The position numbers were made by a program, and so were the translations under genes. Source: Larix kaempferi (Eukaryota > Streptophyta > Pinopsida > Pinales > Pinaceae). Taken from it: DNA of 64,000 bases. Each line of letters begins with the position of its first letter. The stretch's first letter is position 1. The stretch is from NCBI GenBank assembly GCA_027924585.1, contig BSBM01000753.1, positions 23,642,501-23,706,500 on the forward strand, written 5' to 3'. Under the pieces are notes generated by a model. That model searched no databases. It saw only the letters and a list, made by a program, of their open reading frames with translations, and was not told where the DNA came from. This document shows positions 59,394 through 64,000 of this stretch, in pieces.

Positions 59394-61396
59394 ATGGTGC
59401 TGCAATGTAGTAGGACTGCTGTTGTTGTGGTCGTTGTTATGCTGTTGCTTGTTTCTATTCATGGACAGGTAATGAAATCCCAAAACTTCAGCAGCCTTTT
59501 GCTGTTCCGTTTTGTTTTTTGCTTTTGGCTTTCTGATTAGCACGAAAGCAATGATGGAGTCCCTTGATTAGGTGATCTGAGTTTTTTTATTTCTTTTGAA
59601 ATGGATCAGGAAGGACAAGTTATACAGCAGCACTTTGTGTTGATACATGGACTTGGGCATGGGGCATGGTGCTGGTATAAAATTGTCACTCTGCTTAAAC
59701 AAAAGGGGCACAGAGTGGCTGCCCTGGATCTCACCTCCAATGGAATAAACAGGGCAGCCTCTACAGATCAAGTCAATTCAATTGCACACTATGCAGAGCC
59801 ACTGCTACAATATATCAGCAACCTCGATAATGATGAGAAGGTACTTGGATTATCTGAAATATAACTTTTCAGTCGTAGGTTTGGGAACAATTGCTTTAAA
59901 GCAAAATGGAAGCTTATGACTTTTAATGTTCCAAGCCAGTTATGAATATTGGAAGTTTACATGATGGTTCTCTTTATTGTTCTGTTCGTGTCGTTAATAT
60001 AAAGGGCTATGGCTGTTGAAGAGTAGGCAACAAAAGGCCAAGCATTAGATACTATTTTCAAACTTTTCCCTTTTCGTTTTAGAGATGGTGCCCGATCCGA
60101 TCTTAAATATAATTTCATGTATATTAGGTGTTGATCTTCTCAATGTATCTGAGAAGTCCGAGCATCTCAAAGGCCTTTCATTTCATTGTTTTTCAAATTT
60201 AGAAAACACTATATGCTCAAGTTTCAACTTTCTGTTATGCGATAGATGAAATTGCAGTTGACTAGAACAGGAGGGCCAGCAACTAGTACGGATAATCCTG
60301 TAGCTGACCTGGACTTGACCTAAAAGGGTCCGTACTTACCTCATTAGAATGTTTGGGATCAAACACCTTGGATAAGACATTTCAGGACCTGGTTCATTAG
60401 ATTGAAATTATACATATACATATGCTGGCTTTTGAAAAGATCTGATCCTTTTCAGTGATATTATTCTTGCTTTTATCAAGACCTAAATTGAAGCTTATTG
60501 AAGTCTTCCCATTTGATCTATGGCAGGTGACACTTGTAGGTCACAGCTTGGGTGGATGCCCATCATCATATGCGATGGAGATGTATCCAACCAAGATCTC
60601 CAAGGCAATCTTCGTAGCTGCATTTACTCCTCGAAACAATCAGACCTATCTTAGCTCTGCCAACCCGAAGGTGTGAAGGAGACGTTTCTTTCTCCTAAAC
60701 CTGATACTTATATTAACACAAATGGGTGGATGCATTTATGATGCAGATTACATGGCGTGCTGATCAGACCCTTTCGAATTATGAATTGAACTATATTGGC
60801 GCATGACTTTATGGATGTGTGCAGACTTTCGCCAGGCTGGTGGAAAATGGAGTAGTAGTACTAAATACGGAAGCAGATTCAGAGCTACCCACATCTGCTT
60901 CACTGGTTCTTGATCATGTCAAGTCCTATCTGTACAACGACAGCCCCGATGAGGTATTTAAGCCTTGAATTTCTCTCTATTGGATTCGAAGAAAGGGCTG
61001 TGTAATGTGTGTGAATAAGATGTGGGATATGTCTACATTTTTTCGACTATAAAATATATTTTCCCGTGTTCTTGGGCTTTTACTAAGAAACAGTTTGTTT
61101 CTTCCCCGTATTACTTGCTCCCACAGGACGCAAACCTTGCACAATCTCTTCTAACTCCAACGCCATTTCCAGTTTCGATGGAGTTTTTGAAGCTATCGGA
61201 GGAGAAGTATGGGAGTATCAGAAGATTTTATATCATGTTAATGAAGGACAGAATGTTCTTTCCAGAGTACCAGGAATACTCCATAGCACAGAATCCTCCA
61301 GAGAAGGTATTCAAAATGCACGCCAGCGACCATTCTCCCTTCTTCTCACAGCCTCAACAGCTCTGCAATCTCCTTATTCATATTGCAACTCTCTGA
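59394..61396 (+). CDS. Methylesterase-like alpha/beta hydrolase with signal peptide (right copy)
   Basis: Five exons in phase 0: 59394-59468, 59610-59840, 60527-60670, 60825-60953 and 61127-61396, with GT-AG introns and 282 residues. Exon lengths equal those of the left paralogue exactly. Ser109 (GHSLGG), Asp234 (MKDR) and His262 (SDHSPFF) are kept. By hand count the two proteins differ at 13 residues (for example E28Q, L to S just after GHSLGGCP, and R to S in the last exon), against 10 silent changes. The signal-peptide exon is identical, and the alternative ATG at 59601 (MDQEG) is also present. Function is as for the left copy: an esterase or related hydrolase of small molecules, probably entering the secretory path. 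Leader and promoter have diverged. Confidence 0.88.
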
Positions 61397-61405
61397 AGAT
61401 ACTTC

Positions 61406-61411
61406 AATAAA
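61406..61411 (+). terminator. Possible polyadenylation signal, right methylesterase-like gene
   Basis: AATAAA lies shortly after the stop codon, at the same place as in the left copy. Confidence 0.35.
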
Positions 61412-62861
61412 TTTGCTGAAATTTTGTTGTAGATACTTCAATAAATATGCTGAAATTTTGTTGGAGCAAAATCCAGGATAACGGACGACAGTATTCATGG
61501 CAATTAAGTGGATCGTTAATTGAATATCATGACATACAGTATCATGTGTTAATATTATTAAATGCAATATATAATGATATATTAAGGGCCAGGTATCCAA
61601 CGTTTCAAAATGAAACGTACACATTCTATATTTAAATGTTTTGGATTGGACAGTGCAGATCTCAATTTACAATGCTTGCACAGTGCATAATAATCGTGCT
61701 AATTAGCTGTATGATTTGAGAGTAAATTAAAATCTATAAATCCAACATTTTTCCAAGTTCAGTGTTATTGGATTCCATACAGTAACTTCCATATCTCATT
61801 GTCGCTTCAATTTTCACTTCTGGTAGTTCCGATTTCCACCATATGGTGGGACAGATTCATTGGTGGATTCATTCTGATTTGATTATCGCTAGCCCATTTC
61901 CAAAGTTAGGACGGATCCTGAGGCTCGTGGTAGCGAGTATTTACACGGAGAGTATTTGCATTGGTATGGTAGAAAGAATAAACATGTTGAAGTCGCATAA
62001 CATTATTGATCGTATATGACCAGTATCTATTAAATAACAATATTCATCGCTACAATGTACTAGGTATCATGGTTCTCTTTCTTTTGTTGAGACTGGATGT
62101 TTGTTTCATCGTGCTGAAAGACGCATGGGTACCCGCGGCAAAATAGATCTCTCAGTTTGAATTTTTGCCCAATATTATTATACCCGAGTCGTGGGACAAT
62201 TTCAGTACCAGATATTTTGCATGCACTAATGCACTTGGAGCGGTTCCGCTCGCTGCTGCGTTTTTTTAGCAAATCGTAAAGCGATCAGGAAATCGTGAGT
62301 TTAAGGCTCTTCCTCCTTTTCTGTTACTCTGCCGTTCAACTCATGCTGACCGTTTGTAGTATGTATTGTTCAAGGTTTTAAAGAGTAGGGTTTTAAATCC
62401 ACTTCTTTGTGACTAAGAGCGTGGTATCTGTAATATATACTCCATCTCGACAATTTATAATATTCAATGGTCGTGGCACCCAAAAATGTTTGATACGTTG
62501 AAGGGGGATTTATTTAAAATAAAGTATTCGCATGATGGCTGGGATTTGTTTAAATTAAAGTATTCAAATGCAATGCATGTTGGGTTAGTTTTTATGTAAT
62601 ATGTATTTATTAATATAGTTCCTTAATTTGTGGTTGGTGAATATTGATAGGTTACAAGTTAAGTGTCATGAACAAGTTATATACATGTCTATACCTCGTC
62701 TACATGTTACCTTTTTAATTAAATGAATTATCTGTGTAGATGAGCTATGAGTTATCCATACATCAATCTATGAATGAGCTACTTGTTTTTTATATATATA
62801 TTTTTATTATCAAATTTTCTGCATATTTATTTATTTTATTTACCTATCAAAAATTTGTTAA

Positions 62862-63018
62862 AACTCTCGACACTTCTCTTCCAAACCGTTATGGGAGTAG
62901 ATTCGTTCAAATAACTCGAATCTTAAACTATTTATATCCAAAATTAAAATTGTTAAAACTCTCGACATTTCTTTTCTAGATTGTTACGAGTCATTTAAAT
63001 AGGTCGAATCTCAAACTA
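62862..63018. repeat. Tandem duplication, about 90 bp, two diverged units
   Basis: Both units read TTAAAACTCTCGACA(C/T)TTCT and run to TCGAATCT(T/C)AAACTA. The second leads into the inverted repeat at 63013. Confidence 0.65.
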
Positions 63019-63363
63019 GCATGGCCACAAGTAAAATCGCCCGTGAACATGATAGGTATAGTTAACCACTTAGTTTTGTGGAGATGGCTGGTTGTTTTTT
63101 TCAAGAGGAAAAAAAATGCACTTTTGTTATTTCTAAAGAAATCAAAACAAAGGCTAAACATTAAACCAATTAATATAAAAATAAAACAAATACTATTTAA
63201 TAAACATACTCATTTTCTTAACCACCGCTTAATTGAATGTTTATATTAATTAGTTTTTAAATGTTTAGCTTTTGTTTAACAACAAACCATCTCCACAAAA
63301 CTAAGTGGTTAGCTACACCTATTGGTGTTCACCGTCCATTTTACTTTTGGTTGTGCTAGTTTA
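63013..63363. mobile_element. MITE-like long inverted repeat
   Basis: The arms (63013-63177 and 63242-63363) are inverted copies: AAACTAGC/GCTAGTTT at the outside, TTAACCACTTAGTTTTGTGG against CCACAAAACTAAGTGGTTAG in the middle, and AAACAAAGGCTAAACATT against AATGTTTAGCTTTTGTTT inside. The left arm has an unpaired insert of about 50 bp, and the loop is about 64 nt. A target duplication is not clear. The transcript would form a long imperfect hairpin. Confidence 0.8.
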
Positions 63364-63671
63364 AATCTTAATCAAGATGCATTTCAGCTTAACAAGATAG
63401 GACGACTATGAAATGAAGGGATGGGTTGATACATTGGAAAAGAAAGGTCATAATTTCAAATTATGAGAATTTTTTTTTTTTTCCAAATAATAACAGTGTA
63501 ACGGTAGAGCTACTTGACAAACCATTTATATAAATAACCTTTTCCGCTACCGAAGCTTCGTTAAAGAACTAGTTCATTTGCTTTAAAGTTTTTTTTTTAA
63601 ACTGAAATCTTATGTGGGTGTAAGTAAGGCAATCTAAGAGGAAGTGCATTTTATACCATAGAATAATTTTG
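63364..63671. other. AT-rich spacer
   Basis: No gene or repeat is recognised between the inverted repeat and the dispersed repeat. Confidence 0.4.
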
Positions 63672-64000
63672 CTCCTAAAATTTTCCTTGATCCCCATATA
63701 TATGTTATTCTTATAGGCCACTTTTTCTTTTGCTAGTGTTGGTGCTTGTAATTATGTTCATGGATATGGACACCCCATAATGAGGTCAACTTGAGCCCGT
63801 AATAGGGTGTTGGTGGGCATACATATATCCTATTAGGAGCCCCCCATCGAGGGATAATAATATGTATGTTGTGAATTGTGTCATAATGCATTTTTAGCTG
63901 ATTTAGCATATTCCTTAGCGCACTCCGGAGGATATGTTTGGCCCCAAAGAGGATGGGTCTTACTACCCCTTAAACTTTTAGAGCCTAGATGGATTGTTAA
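63672..64000 (+). repeat. Dispersed repeat, copy 2 (runs off the window)
   Basis: Same orientation as, and by eye clearly alignable with, 35783-36110, with substitutions and small indels. Confidence 0.85.

Larger units (their letters stand above)
57491..62897. repeat. Segmental duplication, right copy
   Basis: It aligns with 11208-16333. Unique to this copy are about 328 bp upstream of the gene (about 58897-59224), a leader insertion, and about 250 bp at 62254-62504. It has only one unit of the approximately 82-bp sequence that is doubled in the left copy. Confidence 0.85.

Overview
This window is nuclear DNA of a seed plant, and a large gymnosperm (conifer-type) genome fits best. The evidence is spliceosomal introns, plant-specific families (a two-component type-B response regulator, a methylesterase-type alpha/beta hydrolase, a plant GT29 sialyltransferase-like protein), plant LTR retrotransposons at several stages of decay, and very AT-rich spacers. 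The species assignment is inference. I found no prokaryotic, organellar, tRNA or rRNA features.

Layout. 1-9442: a non-autonomous LTR element of LARD type, with LTRs of about 4.3 kb (the left one cut by the window edge), a tRNA-Met-type primer site and an internal domain of about 2.3 kb without gag or pol. 11208-16333 and 57491-62897: two copies of a segmental duplication about 46 kb apart. Each carries one apparently intact five-exon methylesterase-like gene (12724-14728 and 59394-61396, 282 codons each, separate signal-peptide exon). 16751-17608: frameshifted sialyltransferase-like pseudogene. 19470-20020 (minus): Ty3/Gypsy protease fragment. 22151-32890: fossil type-B response regulator whose receiver, linker, GARP DNA-binding and C-terminal exons can still be followed. 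A 538-bp unpaired LTR splits one receiver exon with a perfect GGATT target duplication, and a 6.1-kb Ty1/Copia element (24991-31092) splits the linker. 41366-47045: degraded Ty3/Gypsy element with an Athila/Tat-type primer site and one open gag frame but no pol. 47880-49547: tandem array of a 358-bp unit. 49647-56560: second, younger Ty1/Copia element with perfect GAATC target duplication and internally deleted pol. 57120-57480: GA/TTAGGG-type minisatellite abutting the right copy of the segmental duplication. 63013-63363: MITE-like long inverted repeat.

How it works together. The only convincing intact host genes are the two methylesterase-like paralogues. Their catalytic Ser-Asp-His residues and splice sites are conserved, but promoters and leaders have diverged. 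The response regulator and sialyltransferase-like loci are dead. The least expected signals are a conserved intron-like module lying where the integrase core should be in two different Copia families, the segment of the GARP domain duplicated inside the response-regulator fossil, and tandem arrays between pol and the 3' LTR in both Copia elements. Most other sequence is decayed repeat or AT-rich spacer. All alignments here were made by eye.
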